DNA of 64,000 nt, from NCBI RefSeq assembly GCF_932294415.1, contig NC_065535.1, positions 26,190,782 through 26,254,781 of the forward strand. The letters are read 5' to 3'. Both the position numbers and the translations under genes were made by a program. The number at the start of each line of letters is the position of its first letter. Position 1 is the stretch's first letter. Shown one piece after another: positions 1 to 10,700 of this stretch. The notes under the pieces are model-generated. The model was not told the origin of the DNA, searched no databases, and worked only from the letters and a program-made list of their open reading frames with translations. This DNA comes from Quercus robur. Lineage: Eukaryota > Streptophyta > Magnoliopsida > Fagales > Fagaceae.

Positions 1-2390
1 TACATTTGAAAGTTTTGAAGCATTATTTTATAAAAAAAGAGAGCTTCTATACTGTACATGTGCAAATTTTATTTATTTGGCAATTAATCTTTGGCAGAAA
101 TACCATTTTGGTCATAACATTTTGGGGTCACGGTCGATTTGGTCCTTACATTTTAGTAGCAGTCAATTTGGTCTTTGTTATTTTTAATTTACAATCAATT
201 TGATCTTATTGTTAACTCATTAATAGAAAATAACTATATAGTAAATGACATGCACATGTGGCATGCTAATAAAATAATAAAAAAAATAAATAAAAAATTC
301 ACAAGCTCTTCTTACAGTTTCTTTGCAACCAAGCACTTCTTTAGAAACACCCATATCAACCTAGCTTTTCTTACCCTCTCAAGTTGCCCACCGGTGAAAA
401 TAAGCACAGAAGTTGTCGAGGTTAACCATAAACAAATTGACAACCAAGCAATGAAAACGATTGAACCCAGAAGGAAAGAAATAGTCTAATACTAAATTTA
501 AAATGAAGATTTAGCAATGCAAATGATTTATCCTAAAGTTCAAGTCCTTCATTGAATTGAAATGTAAGCAATAAAGAAAATGACACTTTCCTTGAGCCAC
601 ACATTGAAGTGAAACTCACACATTTGGGAAAAAGACCAATATGAAACTACATTTTCTGCATTGCAAAAGCTACCTTAGCCTACCATATAAAAACCAATGA
701 AATCCAAATCATTCCAAACATATCCTCTAACATGAATTGAATCAAATCCAACAAAAAAACACTAAGTTAACAAAAACCCATAAACACAAACTCGAAAAAT
801 TCATAGATTTGTGAATGGGTAAAGCATTTTAGTCACGATTTTATTATATACAGGAAAAAAAATAAGTTAATCAAGTAGCTCGTGAAAAAGCTTGAACTTG
901 CTCGGCAAGTAAATGAAATAAGCTTGAACATGTAATTTTGTTTGATAATGAACTCGAACTTGGCTCGTATTTGAAATAAAATAAAATGAACGAGTATGAA
1001 CCTTTAATACTTGGCTCGGTCCAACCATCAATCAAATTTACTGAAGTTAAGGGCTGTGGCAGCCTTGCATTAACGTTAATTGGTGCTAATTTTATGGCAA
1101 AAGTGACGTTGGGTGGAACTTTGTCACACAGCAAGCAAACTTTGATTTTTTTTTTTTTTTGGAGCTTTTCACTTACACATGACATCAACTAGGATCTATT
1201 GATCTCACAAGTATTCCAAGCTCTTTTGTTAGACTTTGAATGGATTTAAATTGATGTGCAGTCACACCTTTTGCCCTCCAATCCACTGGCACTACACTGC
1301 CCCTTATTTTCCCTTTCCTGGGTGCCTCTTTTTTCAGTAATATTGGTTCACAAAGATGAGGGAAACACTTAAAAATTGTTCCAGTCGTGGTCAGTAATAG
1401 GCTTATTCAATCAAATAGTTTCTGGGTCTTTCTTGCACCTATGGGTGGACCCTGCTGTTAGATTTTTGTTGACCCAATTTGCTGCTCTTGTGTTGATACA
1501 GCCCAGACAAATGGGACGTGCTATGGTTTTTAGATTGGCTTCACTGGCAGGGCCAAGATGGTTTCTTTATACACTTGTCTTTTGCTTTTGGGTCAGCCAA
1601 ATAAAATAGCCCATTGGTTTTTTATCAAAGTATTCATGGACTCTAAAGCTAATTTCAGTCTCGATTCATTTGGGAAACGGGCCAATCTGAATGAGTCTTT
1701 GGGTTGGGAATCTGAGTCTCAAGATTAGAAAGAATTAATGGGCTATTGAATAATAAATTTGGATTGTCCAATCTAACAAGTTCTGGTATTTATTTTCAAG
1801 GATGTTGGGCTGTATAAGTGGGCTTTAAGCTTGTTGGTCTGTTGCCAAAAATAAAAAAAAGCCTTTAACTCTACTACCAGTAACATTGGCACATTTGAAA
1901 TCTGCTTTTAGTTTAATTAATTTTTACTGAAATCGTTTATTTTACTGAAATTGAAAACTTATTATTGAAAGTATGGTAGGTAAAGGTAAAAATTAGTTGA
2001 AATAGTACAGTAGGGTCCATAAATAGTATCAAAAAGTGCAGTAAGCTCATAAATAGTACCAAAAAATCATGAACAATACCGTGGGACCCACCATTTTTTC
2101 AACAAAGTGCAAATTTTTTTCATCCCCAACGCTATCCAAACGTACACTAAATATCTAAGATCTACAAAACGAAGGACACATGTGAGTAAAATTTTCAACA
2201 ATGTTCACATTTTACATACAGTGTGAGGATGTGATCACTTTTTTTTTTTTTTTTTTTTCTTTTTTGGTGGGAAAACAAGAATGTGATCACTCTTGGATGT
2301 GAAGTCATTGTAGTACATAATTTAAAGGTATGAAGAAAAAGTCCCACTTTTACAAACCTGCTTCCATAAGCGATAAGATAATTGATGGCT
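1..2390. other. Gene-free AT-rich flank
   Basis: I see no supportable gene here. The open frames are short, lack recognisable domains and often run through homopolymers. About 100-215 holds three degenerate repeats built on 'caatttggtc', a pattern seen in subterminal parts of some plant DNA transposons, but I cannot find termini. About 850-1020 repeats 'gctcg/gaact' motifs that resemble the end of another eroded element. A poly-T run lies near 2240-2258. Confidence 0.5.
1935..2149. mobile_element. Degraded GTTTGG-type MITE
   Basis: The interior matches, by eye, the MITE at 26731-26930: 'ttattttactgaaattgaaa', 'agttgaaatagtaca' and 'aatagtatcaaaaagtgca' occur in the same order. The right end reads 'tatccaaacgtacac' followed by 'taa', as expected for a PIF/Harbinger-type terminus with a TAA target. 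The left inverted repeat is eroded. It is non-autonomous and carries no coding sequence. Confidence 0.55.
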
Positions 2391-2396
2391 GAGTAG

Positions 2397-2567
2397 TTTT
2401 AGGACCATAAATTATTCCACAATTTTTTATCACAACTATGATGTGGCAGAATGTGAGTAGTTAACTATCACTTACACATGGACCCATCATTTTTTTTTTT
2501 TACCAATCATACTCTGCCACGTTACAGTTGTAGCAAAAAATTGTGAAAAATTATGTGGTCTAAGATT
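2397..2567. mobile_element. Foldback MITE, about 170 bp
   Basis: Two arms of roughly 55 bp are imperfect reverse complements. The left arm reads 'aggaccataaattattccac...gatgtggcagaatgtg' and the right arm reads back as 'agaccacataatttttcac...aacgtggcagagtatg'. A short loop with a poly-T run separates them. There is no open frame, so this is a non-autonomous hairpin-forming element whose superfamily I cannot assign without clear target duplications. Confidence 0.6.
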
Positions 2568-2866
2568 TTTCGTTGACGACATAGATTGAGGTCTAAAATA
2601 ATTAACGTTTGTGTAAATCAATGCATATTGGTCCTTATCTTTACCCCCTTTTTTCCCCTTCTTATTAGCATTATCAGGTAACGATATACCTATCAAACGT
2701 TAATATCTTGATGGAAAGAAATAAGCTTCAGAAAATAAAAAAACAAAAACAAATGGAAAGAAGTGTTTTCCAATGCAAACAAACCATACCAATTCTTAGA
2801 ATGGGGTTCAAGTCTCTAAAAACTTGCTACGAATTCCAACTAGAAAATTAATCCAAACACTCACAC

Positions 2867-2944
2867 TACAAATAGGAGCTCAATTCCTACCCATTTAGCA
2901 ACAACTCAATCTATCAACTCCTTAAGCTATCTATTGACACTAAA
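2867..2944 (+). promoter_or_regulatory. Core promoter and 5' UTR of TED7-like copy A
   Basis: A TATA-like 'tacaaatagg' lies about 75 bp upstream of the ATG. It is followed by a C/T/A-rich leader ('caacaactcaatctatcaac') typical of a plant 5' UTR. The same block precedes copy B at about 14706-14784, with one small deletion, so both copies probably kept their core promoters. The transcription start is inferred. Confidence 0.4.
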
Positions 2945-3475
2945 ATGGCCTCTCCTCAAACCAATGAGTTCAATGCCCCACGTTTCCCTCCACCACCACC
3001 CCCATTTCACCCAAGAGCTCCACCGCCTCCTCACGTTCGCCCGCCACCACCACCACCACCACCATCGCCACCATCAGACAACCATCCCACAGTAATAGTC
3101 ATTGTGTTCATCTCATTTGGAAGTCTTCTCTTCTTGGCATTCCTTGCGGCTGCTCTCTTTTGTTTCCTAAACAAGAAGAAGAAGAAGGCAGTTCAAGAAG
3201 TCGAAATTATTCACGTAGATGAACATAAGAAGGTTAGGGAGGCTATCATACCGGGTCCCCGTGGAACACAGTCTGTGATATTGTCAATTGACGATGATGT
3301 GCATATTGATGAAAGGATTGCCAAAAATGAGAAGTTTGGTCATGCAGGTTTGCATGCTAAGTCTGCCCAAGGCGAATCTGGATCGACAAACAAAGAGAGA
3401 GGATCATCTTCTTCTAGCTTTGATCAGCAACAATTTGACAAAAGCCTTGACCACAAGTCAATTACACCATCCTAA
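2945..3475 (+). CDS. TED7-like proline-rich membrane protein, copy A
   Basis: This intronless gene encodes 176 residues. Residues 1-48 are extracellular-type and rich in proline, with P runs at 15-20, 26-29 and 33-40. Residues 49-75 form one hydrophobic membrane segment, followed by a basic stop-transfer stretch (NKKKKK, 76-81). The acidic/polar cytosolic tail contains 'VILSIDDDVHIDE' and a serine-rich end. This layout and tail match my recollection of TRACHEARY ELEMENT DIFFERENTIATION-RELATED 7 proteins, which sit in the plasma membrane of differentiating xylem vessels and help secondary wall deposition, probably with cellulose synthase complexes. The ATG sits just after an untranslated leader and is shared with copy B. 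A polyadenylation-like AATAAA lies at about 3626. Function is inferred from family resemblance, not shown here. Confidence 0.8.
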   Translation: MASPQTNEFNAPRFPPPPPPFHPRAPPPPHVRPPPPPPPPSPPSDNHPTVIVIVFISFGSLLFLAFLAAALFCFLNKKKKKAVQEVEIIHVDEHKKVREAIIPGPRGTQSVILSIDDDVHIDERIAKNEKFGHAGLHAKSAQGESGSTNKERGSSSSSFDQQQFDKSLDHKSITPS

Positions 3476-3625
3476 GGACCTTATATGCTCGTGTCCGAAT
3501 ATGACTCTCAACGAAATTGCACTACTTGTAAATTATGTGATATATATGTTGTCGTTCATTTTATTCGTTCTCTTTGCTTTGAATTATACAAGTTGCAGGC
3601 TTGCATTCCAGCACAGCAACAATTG

Positions 3626-3637
3626 AATAAATAAAAC
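3626..3637 (+). terminator. Polyadenylation signal of TED7-like copy A
   Basis: Overlapping AATAAA motifs ('gaataaataaaac') lie about 150 bp after the stop codon and are kept in copy B at about 15463. The cleavage site itself is not visible. Confidence 0.45.
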
Positions 3638-4106
3638 TTTGCACTGAACAGTGTCTTGTATCTTTCTATTGTATTTGATTGACTCGAATTTAATAATAAT
3701 GGTAAGAGTAACATTTAAAGGAGTATGATACTGACTAAAATTGAAGAAGGAAAGGCATTTTTATTTCTAGTTCAACTTTCCCTTTTATTTATGGTGAGCT
3801 ATAGTTATAAGTCGTGTGATGTCTTCAAATGCAAGGGTATTAATTAAAATCGAGCCTGTTATTTCACTAGTTGTCTTTTTTTTTTTTTTTTGTTTGTTTG
3901 TTTTTTTTATATCGAATACTGCTCTAAGCCTCTAATCGCTTTTAGTAGAACGTTTTGAAGGATCTTAATAGACTATTTATGCAACTATTTATGATTTTTT
4001 CCTCACTATTTTATTTGATTACATATTGTTTTTTGAATTAAAAAAAGCATAAAATAATAAATAATAAAGTTCTACTTCTATCAAATTTTTATGTTACATT
4101 ACATAT

Positions 4107-4516
4107 AAGAATTAGGGGTAATTATTGGGTAGTACTCTTAGAGTACCATAAATGCATATTTCTCCCTCTCACATAATTGTGGATCCCACTAATTAAATTT
4201 ATGGTGGAACCCACAATTCATGTGAGAGGAGGGACTACGCATTTATGGTATTTCCGGAATATTCAATAATTTTCCAAGAATTAGATACAGGCATTAATTG
4301 TCAAATACAATAAGAATTAGGGGTAATTATTGGGTAGTACTCTTGGAGTACTATAAATGTATACTTCTCCCTCTCACATAATTGTGGGACCTATTAATTA
4401 AATTAATAGTGGAACCCATAATTCATGTGAGAGGAGGGACTACGCATTTATAGTATTTCCGGAGTATTCAATAATTTTCCAAGAATTAGATACAGGCATT
4501 AATTGTCAGATACAAT
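4107..4516. repeat. Two tandem 205-bp units, each holding a foldback MITE
   Basis: Units 4107-4311 and 4312-4516 both start 'aagaattaggggtaattatt' and end near 'agatacaat'. Within each unit, the 'gggtagtactct...catttctccctctcacat' arm is mirrored by 'atgtgagaggagggactacg...attcaataattttcc', so each unit can fold into a long hairpin. Copy B has a single unit at 15935-16139, so the doubling happened in copy A after the segmental duplication, or copy B lost one. Confidence 0.8.
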
Positions 4517-5358
4517 CTAGAGGTATAATAATTATGAGCTAATGTTGCACCCAAACAAATAAATAATTTCAAAATTTTTTTTTTTTGAGGGAAAGATAAG
4601 AAAGTTTATTGATGTACTAAATCAAATTGAAAAACATTATCCAAATTACTAGGTAGATCTTCTACCCAAACAGTGACGTTTACAAATAGAACTGCTCATC
4701 TAACAAGGGCATGGGCAAGCTTATTACCCTTCCTCTTTACATGATTAAAACTAGGGCGATATAAACCGTAGGCAATGAATTTCCTCTATAATATGACCAA
4801 ACATCTCAGATCTGCTCCCTGGCTATTGATGGCCTGAATGACCCGTAGACTGTCACCTTCAAACACTACCTAAAAAAAAAGCTTAATTCTTGGGCAAAAG
4901 AAACAGCACGGCTGCACGCCAAAGCCTTTGCAAGCTCCACAGAATGAGGCATCCTAATCCTTTTACTTAAAGCTGCAATAGAATTAGCATTACAGTCACG
5001 AACAACAATTCCAATACTAGCAACCCCATCATTCTCAAAGAAGGCAGCATCAAAATTGGCCTTGTAAAAGACTACACGAGAGGACTCTTCTTGTGAATGT
5101 CAAAAAACTCCATCACTGAATCCTTTGCTCGTCTACTGACCTCGTGGAGAGGCCAAGCTGGTTGTTTCTCTCTGAGCCTGTTCCTTCTCTGCCATAAAAC
5201 CCAAGCAATAGTGGAGAACAGGGCCGGCTCCATGAATTTGGGGGCCCTAGGCGAATACTTTAAATGGGGCCTTTTATTTAATTTAATTATAAATTCATAT
5301 ATTTTTTCAATTAAAATTTATTTTTCTTGCTTTTTGAGAGGCAAAATTACTAATTAAA

Positions 5359-5621
5359 TTAAATTAAATTTAATAATGTTTGAACATTATCATGACTACA
5401 TTCGTTATTATCATTTTGTTGTATATTTTCATTATCTTCCAACTCTTTTTGATGAATTTCTTGTTTATTTATGAAACCTTCACTCAAATTTTCTACAAAA
5501 TTTTGTTTTTTACTAGTAATAAATTTGTCCATAGCTCCTTTTTGAGATTCAATTAATTCTTCTCTTTGTCTTTTTTTTTTTTTAGTTTTTCATATCCAGA
5601 TGGATATTTTTTAGTAGACAT
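5359..5621 (-). pseudogene. Amino-terminal remnant of a hAT (ZMYM-like) transposase
   Basis: From the ATG at 5621 the minus strand reads MSTKKYPSGYEKLKKKK. After a one-base slip in a 13-A run it continues RQREELIESQKGAMDKFI and then an acidic, asparagine-rich stretch, to a stop at 5359. The 'SGxEKxKKKR...LIESQKGAMDKFI' opening is what I recall from plant hAT transposases annotated as zinc-finger MYM-type proteins. Only about 85 of an expected 700 or so residues remain, because the rest of the gene towards 5219 is deleted. The shift in the A-run and the deletion make it non-functional. Confidence 0.75.
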
Positions 5622-6192
5622 TTGTAATTAAAAAATATTTATGAATAAACGAAACACAATCTATAATAAAAAAAAAAAAAAAATTAACTAGAATAATATA
5701 AATTTAATGTATAAAACAATAGAACCTGGTTTATCAAAAGCACAATTGCAGCTCTACTTAATATGATCACTTTACAATTTAAACCTGCACAAAAAAAAAA
5801 AAAAAAAATTAATATTAATACAAAGTAAATTATTCTTAATTTATAATTTTGTTATCACTTATCAATACTCTTTTTTTTTTTTTTTTTTTGTGTAGCATTA
5901 AACCTTTTTTTTAGCAAAAGATTGAATCTACTAAGACCAACCCACTAGCAAAATGTATAAGACCCAACTTGCTCCACACTAAAACTAAGACAAGCCTAGA
6001 GCCCACTATCCCTCATGGTTCCATCCCACTAAATCTGATTTCTTAAAAAAAAAAAGAAAAAAAAGAAAAAAAAAAGGTGTAAAGCCAAAAAGAAGAATAA
6101 AACAAAACGTGTAAAGCCAAAAGCTAAAGCAAAACAATACTTTACATCTTTAGGGGGTCATCTAGACCATTCCATAGACAGCTAGGCTCCTA

Positions 6193-6432
6193 GAGAAAAC
6201 TGTAGCCAAAAAGAAAGAGTAAAAACCCAGTAGCTCCTCTTCCAAAAAAAAAAACTCAGACACCCATCAGCTGAAGAAGATCTAAAGCCAAAAAGAAAGA
6301 GCAAAAACCCAACCGCTCCTCTTCAAAAAAAAAAAAAAAAACTCAGACACCCATCAGCTGAAGAAGATCTAAAGCCAAAAAGAAAGAGTAAAACCCAGTA
6401 GCTCCTCTTCAAAAAAAAAAAAAAAACTTAGA
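6193..6432. repeat. Three tandem units of about 85 bp inside the hAT element
   Basis: The block 'gccaaaaagaaagagtaaaa', 'gctcctcttc', an A-run, 'ctcagacacccatcag' and 'ctgaagaagatctaaagcc' occurs three times in a row with small changes and variable A-run lengths. It sits upstream of the transposase ATG (minus strand), in the element's promoter or leader region. There is no coding potential. Confidence 0.7.
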
Positions 6433-7452
6433 CACCCAGCAGCTGTAGTAGACGAAAGAGGCAAAGGAAGAGAAAGCAGAAAAGAACCTGAAATGAAGCT
6501 CTGTGAACACACCAAGTCTATTGCTAACACCGATTGATGAGTAAGTTAACTAAAAACATTGTTTTTTTTTTAGAATCAAGATGGAGAGAGAGTCAGAGAG
6601 TGAGAGTTTTTTTTTTTTTTTTTCTTCTTTCTTTTTTCTGCCTTTTCTTATCTGTTTCTTCTTTATGCGGTTTTGCCTATAAGCTAAAGATTTCTGCCTT
6701 TTGCAATCTTTTCTTCTGCAAGCAAAAGATTTGGGGATGGGAATAGTGTCACTTCAGTGTGAGAAACGACCCTTTTTTTTATTTTTTTTTTCAGATGATG
6801 GGAATTGGGATTAGCTTTAATGTCAGTTCAGTGTAAGAAACGGCTATTGGGATTAGCCTTCACGTCAGTTCACAGGCCTCTTCTTTTTTTTTTTTTTTGA
6901 TGGGAGTTGGGATTAGCCTTCAATCTTCACGGGCTCCTTTTTTTTTTTTTTGCCTTCATGTTAGGTTCAGAGTGAGAAACGGGGCCATTTAAAAAAAAAA
7001 TGAGAAATTAATATTATATAATATATTATATTACTATTTGGGGGCCCTCTTAGAAGTTGGGGCCTTAGGCGGTTGCCTTAATCGCCTATAGCTTCAGTCG
7101 GCCCTGGTGGAGAACCAAGTTACATGAAAAACCAAACCTCTATCCAGAACCGTTTCAAAGAGAATATCCATGAATGATCGATACTGTTTCTGGTAGAGCA
7201 AACAGAAGCTATGTTCTGACTTCCTCACCGATTGAGCTTGTTCACACAGCCACAGAGCATGCATAATTGTTTCTTGGTAATCATCATATAGAGAGCAAGT
7301 CTCATCCATGGGAACCTTCCCTCTTGCTTAAATTATGCTTGGTTGGTATGTTTCTTGGTAATCATCACACAGATATGTATCATTTCGGTATTAATAATAC
7401 GTATCTCTATTTCTGCTTTATTTTGATTTAGAGAAGCATGTCTTAGGTGGAG

Positions 7453-9070
7453 TGATGTAGATTGGTTAAGGAAGAATAAAATATTTTAATATTTTATGTT
7501 GTTTTTTTCTTTCCTAGTGGAATTAGGATTTATTTGCTTTTCCTAGTTGAATTAGGATTTGAATTGTTTTCCTTTTCCTAGTTAAATTATTTTTCCTTTC
7601 TCAAGTAGAAGTAGGTTTTATAATATCTTTTCCTAAAAGGAATAGGAGAAATTCTATACCTATAAATACTCTTCATAGAGGGGTTGATTGTTATTGTTAG
7701 GTGTTGATTAAGAAAAGCTTGTTAGAGAGGTTTTCTCTATTATTTTGCCTGCTAGCTTAGTGTTCTTGTAGAACTTAGGTTTCGTGGAAGAGTTGTAGTA
7801 ATTGTGTGTTACAGATTCTGCTTCTACACGCCTACGCTGCATCAGTTGGTATCAGAGCAAGGCTAGGTTCCTACCATGGCACAAAGAGGAGCATGTGGGG
7901 GAAGACTTGTTGCCATAGATGACGTGTATGAATGCGATGAGATTGCACACGATGCACAATTAGAGGCGTTCTTTCAACGAACAGAGGAGTGGTTTGATGC
8001 GCTTTCAAAGCAGCTCGCCGCCTTAGCCGTTGAAAACCAACCTCAAAACTGTCATCCAAATCCATGTTATGTGGAGGAGGAGGAGTATTTTGATGTCAAG
8101 GAGGAGGACTACGATATCAAAAAGGAGAATGAATACATTGAAAGAGTTTGTATAGTAAATTGGGATTCTCCACTAATTTATGATGACTATCCTGAAGATT
8201 TTAGTCAAGGAGAAAAGGTTGAGCTTGATAAAAATAAAGTCATTTACATACGAGGTGAGCCCATAACTCACATCGTTGATGGGACTTTTGACATTCAAAA
8301 ACAAAAAGTTATTGATCCCTTCTGGGAGGATTTTATTGAACAAGAATTGATAGATGTCTACAAGAGGCGTGAACGAGTGATTTTAAGTAATCTTTGTGGA
8401 GGAAGAAATATGAAGTTTTTGGATGTGTGCATGGATTCTTTTTTAGTACTTGCTTCATATATCCCGCCGTGGCAAAAGAAGTCAAGAACAAAAATTCGTA
8501 CATCAAGATTTATTATGAGTGAGAAAAGATTGATAAGTAGCATATTGACTTGTCTTGTCTTGCACAGAAGAATAGGATGGAGAGGATTATTCGGGGTTCC
8601 AATTGATCGTGGAAGATTGCCACAAAACTCGAGGACGAGTTTTCCCCAACCCCGAGAGAATGATGCAGATTGGTTAAGGAAGAATAAAATATTTTAATAT
8701 TTTATGTTGTTTTTTTCTTTCCTAGTGGAATTAGGATTTATTTGCTTTTCCTAGTTGAATTAGGATTTGAATTGTTTTCCTTTCCCTAGTTAAATTGTTT
8801 TTCCTTTCTCAAGTAGAAGTAGGTTTTATAATATCTTTTCCTAAAAGGAGTAGGAGAAATTCTACACCTATAAATACTCTTCATAGAAGGGTTGATTGTT
8901 ATTGTTAGGCGTTGATTAATAAAAGCTTGTTAGAGAGGTTTTCTTTATTATTTTGCCTGCTAGCCTAGTGTTCTTGTAGAACTTAGGTTTCGTGGAAGAG
9001 TTGTAGTAATTGTGTGTTACAGATTCTGCTTCTACACGCCTACGCTATATCAGTTGCCTACGCTGCATCA
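7453..9070 (+). mobile_element. Non-autonomous Ty3-like LTR retrotransposon
   Basis: LTRs lie at 7453-7844 and 8661-9070, begin TGATG and end GCATCA. By eye they differ at about ten positions plus a short length difference near the right end (about 3%). A primer-binding site 'tggtatcagagc' (initiator Met tRNA type) follows the left LTR, and a 'gaggacgag...ccccgagagaa' polypurine-like tract precedes the right LTR, as in Ty3 elements. A 5-bp target duplication tggag flanks it (7448-7452, 9071-9075), and copy B has the empty site near 17158-17162. The internal part is only about 0.8 kb and lacks pol, so it depended on other elements. It is a fossil, younger than the segmental duplication. Confidence 0.93.
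7876..8659 (+). pseudogene. Coding remnant inside the 1.6-kb LTR element
   Basis: An open stretch starts right after the primer-binding site. Its opening (MAQRGACGG, then 'LEAFFQRTEEWFDALSKQLA') is compatible with the N-terminus of a gag-like protein. A central acidic region follows. I find no capsid, protease, reverse transcriptase or integrase motif. It lies wholly between the LTRs, so it belongs to the fossil element and is not a host gene. Confidence 0.5.
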
Positions 9071-9119
9071 TGGAGTCAATATGTTTCTACACTATGTTTT
9101 GGTGGAAATGAAAAACATT

Positions 9120-9552
9120 CGGAATGACTTCATCTCCTGTATTTGGTTGCTAATATTTTGACTTAAAATAAACAATCATTAAAAAAAACGAAAAAGAAGA
9201 AGAAGCTCAACTAGTAATGTAACTTTTGTGCGAAACTTTAATGCAGTTGGTTAATATGATATGTATCAGCTCTAATAATAATTCGTGTCCAAAATACGTG
9301 AAATTTTTCTAGCTTGCAAGTAAGAATAATTTTTTAAGTGCAAAAATTGTCATCTTTGTTGCACCGAACAAAGATTAGGCAACCCAAATTTGGATTAACC
9401 TACCTACTTGAACAATTTTCAAGGACACTGGAGATGTTTAACAAGATTTTTTTTTTTCATATTAAATAGCAAGACCTTTTAAAACAGCGTAATGATATGT
9501 TTGATTCAAGAACACTGGCTTGTTGTTAATTTTGTTGCTTTCCTCTTCCCTA

Positions 9553-9583
<31 letters not shown>

Positions 9584-9640
9584 CTTTCCATATATATAAT
9601 TTGAGTTCTAGCTAGTTATATTTACTGTAACTTTAAATAA
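9120..9640. other. Unannotated duplicated DNA
   Basis: This stretch is shared with copy B (17210-18040) and has a (TA)n run near 9552-9578. I see no gene. The same sequence in copy B is interrupted by the MITE at 17551-17883. Confidence 0.5.
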
Positions 9641-9644
9641 TGAA

Positions 9645-9835
9645 TAATATTAGAGATATAAACTATTTAATAAAAAAATTTACAAACTGCTGATGAAGTG
9701 AATGATTATTGGTAAATAAAAAAGTGATATTAATGGTAGGCTTATATGAAAACCAATAAGAGGTTGGTCATGTTAACATTTTATAAAAATATTGTAAAAT
9801 AGTTTGTGCTTGTAACATTACTCTTAAATAATATT
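9645..9835. mobile_element. Foldback MITE, about 190 bp, in copy A
   Basis: The left arm ('agatataaactatttaat...attattggt') and the right arm read in reverse complement ('acaagcacaaactatttta...cttattggt') are alike over roughly 65 bp. A homologous element sits at the matching place in copy B (18046-18238), so this insertion is older than the duplication. It is non-coding. Confidence 0.6.
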
Positions 9836-10049
9836 AAACTACTCAATAATTTTTTATTAGATGCGAATTTCAATAAATTCACTGTTGAATTATATTTCTT
9901 TTTATATTCTTCATGTTTTAAATTTCAAAATGAGATCAATAATTATCTCATCTATAAACAGCATGAAATACATGTGAAGTAATATGTAGATAGTAATCAA
10001 TCACAATTTCTACATTATTCATCACATAAATTTGAAAGTAACTATCACC

Positions 10050-10650
10050 TAAAGAGTTACATCATATAACTCCCACATCTCCTTAAAAAAAAAAGCTTGC
10101 AATCTTTTTTTTTTTTTTTAAATATTTATTATTATTATTAGCCTTATTGTATACATACATTTTTTTTATTTCTTTCTTTGTTTTGTTTTTTGTTTTTTTA
10201 AGGCTACACCTTATTTTCTTTTTGTGCATGTGCTACACTTTCTCGAGCACAAAATCTTATGATATGCACTAAGGTGTTCATGATCGGCTAGTAAATAATG
10301 GTGAGATGGTTATTTATGCATTTCTCTTAAAATTTTTTAGTCCTTACAATTAAAAGCATATAACTTCAAAATCAAGATCACGTGATCAAAAACTATAAAC
10401 AACTCACACACAACATGCACTACATAGCTAGAACTAGCAAAGTGCAGAAAAATAAACTCATCCAAGCTAACCAAGGTACACAGGCATGTTATGCAAGATA
10501 ATATGACCAACTTAACTACACATCCATGATATGTAATACAAAATACATCCTTCCACATTCCTCTTTCCATTTAATTTTTTTTTTTTTAAAAAAAAACAAA
10601 AACAACCTAATATGAAATGCATGAATGTAATGCAATACAAATCCTAGAAA

Positions 10651-10685
<35 letters not shown>

Positions 10686-10700
10686 AATAAAACAAAACAA
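10050..10700. other. AT-rich gap with long A and T runs
   Basis: There is no supportable gene. A 30-plus-base A-run begins near 10649, followed by 'aacaaaacaaaac' repeats. The open frames here are artefacts of homopolymers. This stretch is private to copy A. Confidence 0.5.

Larger units (their letters stand above)
5219..7106 (-). mobile_element. hAT transposon, internal-deletion derivative
   Basis: The element is 1,888 bp with terminal inverted repeats CAGGGCCGGCT and CAGGGCCGACT (10 of 11 match) and subterminal 'ggggccctaggcg' / 'ggggccttaggcg' repeats. It is bracketed by the 8-bp direct repeat gtggagaa (5211-5218 and 7107-7114). Copy B carries the unoccupied site, with one gtggagaa at about 16819-16826. 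An 8-bp target duplication is the hAT hallmark. It keeps only the first part of a transposase gene, so it cannot move itself. It lies inside an older LINE fragment. Confidence 0.92.
4573..7330 (-). mobile_element. 5'-truncated L1-type LINE, copy A, split by a hAT element
   Basis: Reading on the minus strand, the fragment ends in an A-tail (poly-T at about 4575-4586 on the plus strand) and encodes the C-terminal part of plant L1 ORF2: a zf-RVT-like stretch ('DETCSLCDDYQETIMHALWL') followed by an RNase H-like region. Stops are present, so it is dead. The hAT element at 5219-7106 splits it. The uninterrupted homologue is at 16199-17035. The 5' truncation and A-tail are as expected for target-primed reverse transcription. 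Confidence 0.75.

Noticed and set aside
7876-8697. A 273-residue open frame as a host gene
   Set aside because: It lies between paired LTRs with a primer-binding site and purine tract and is absent from the sister copy, so it belongs to the retroelement fossil; its last part even runs into the LTR.
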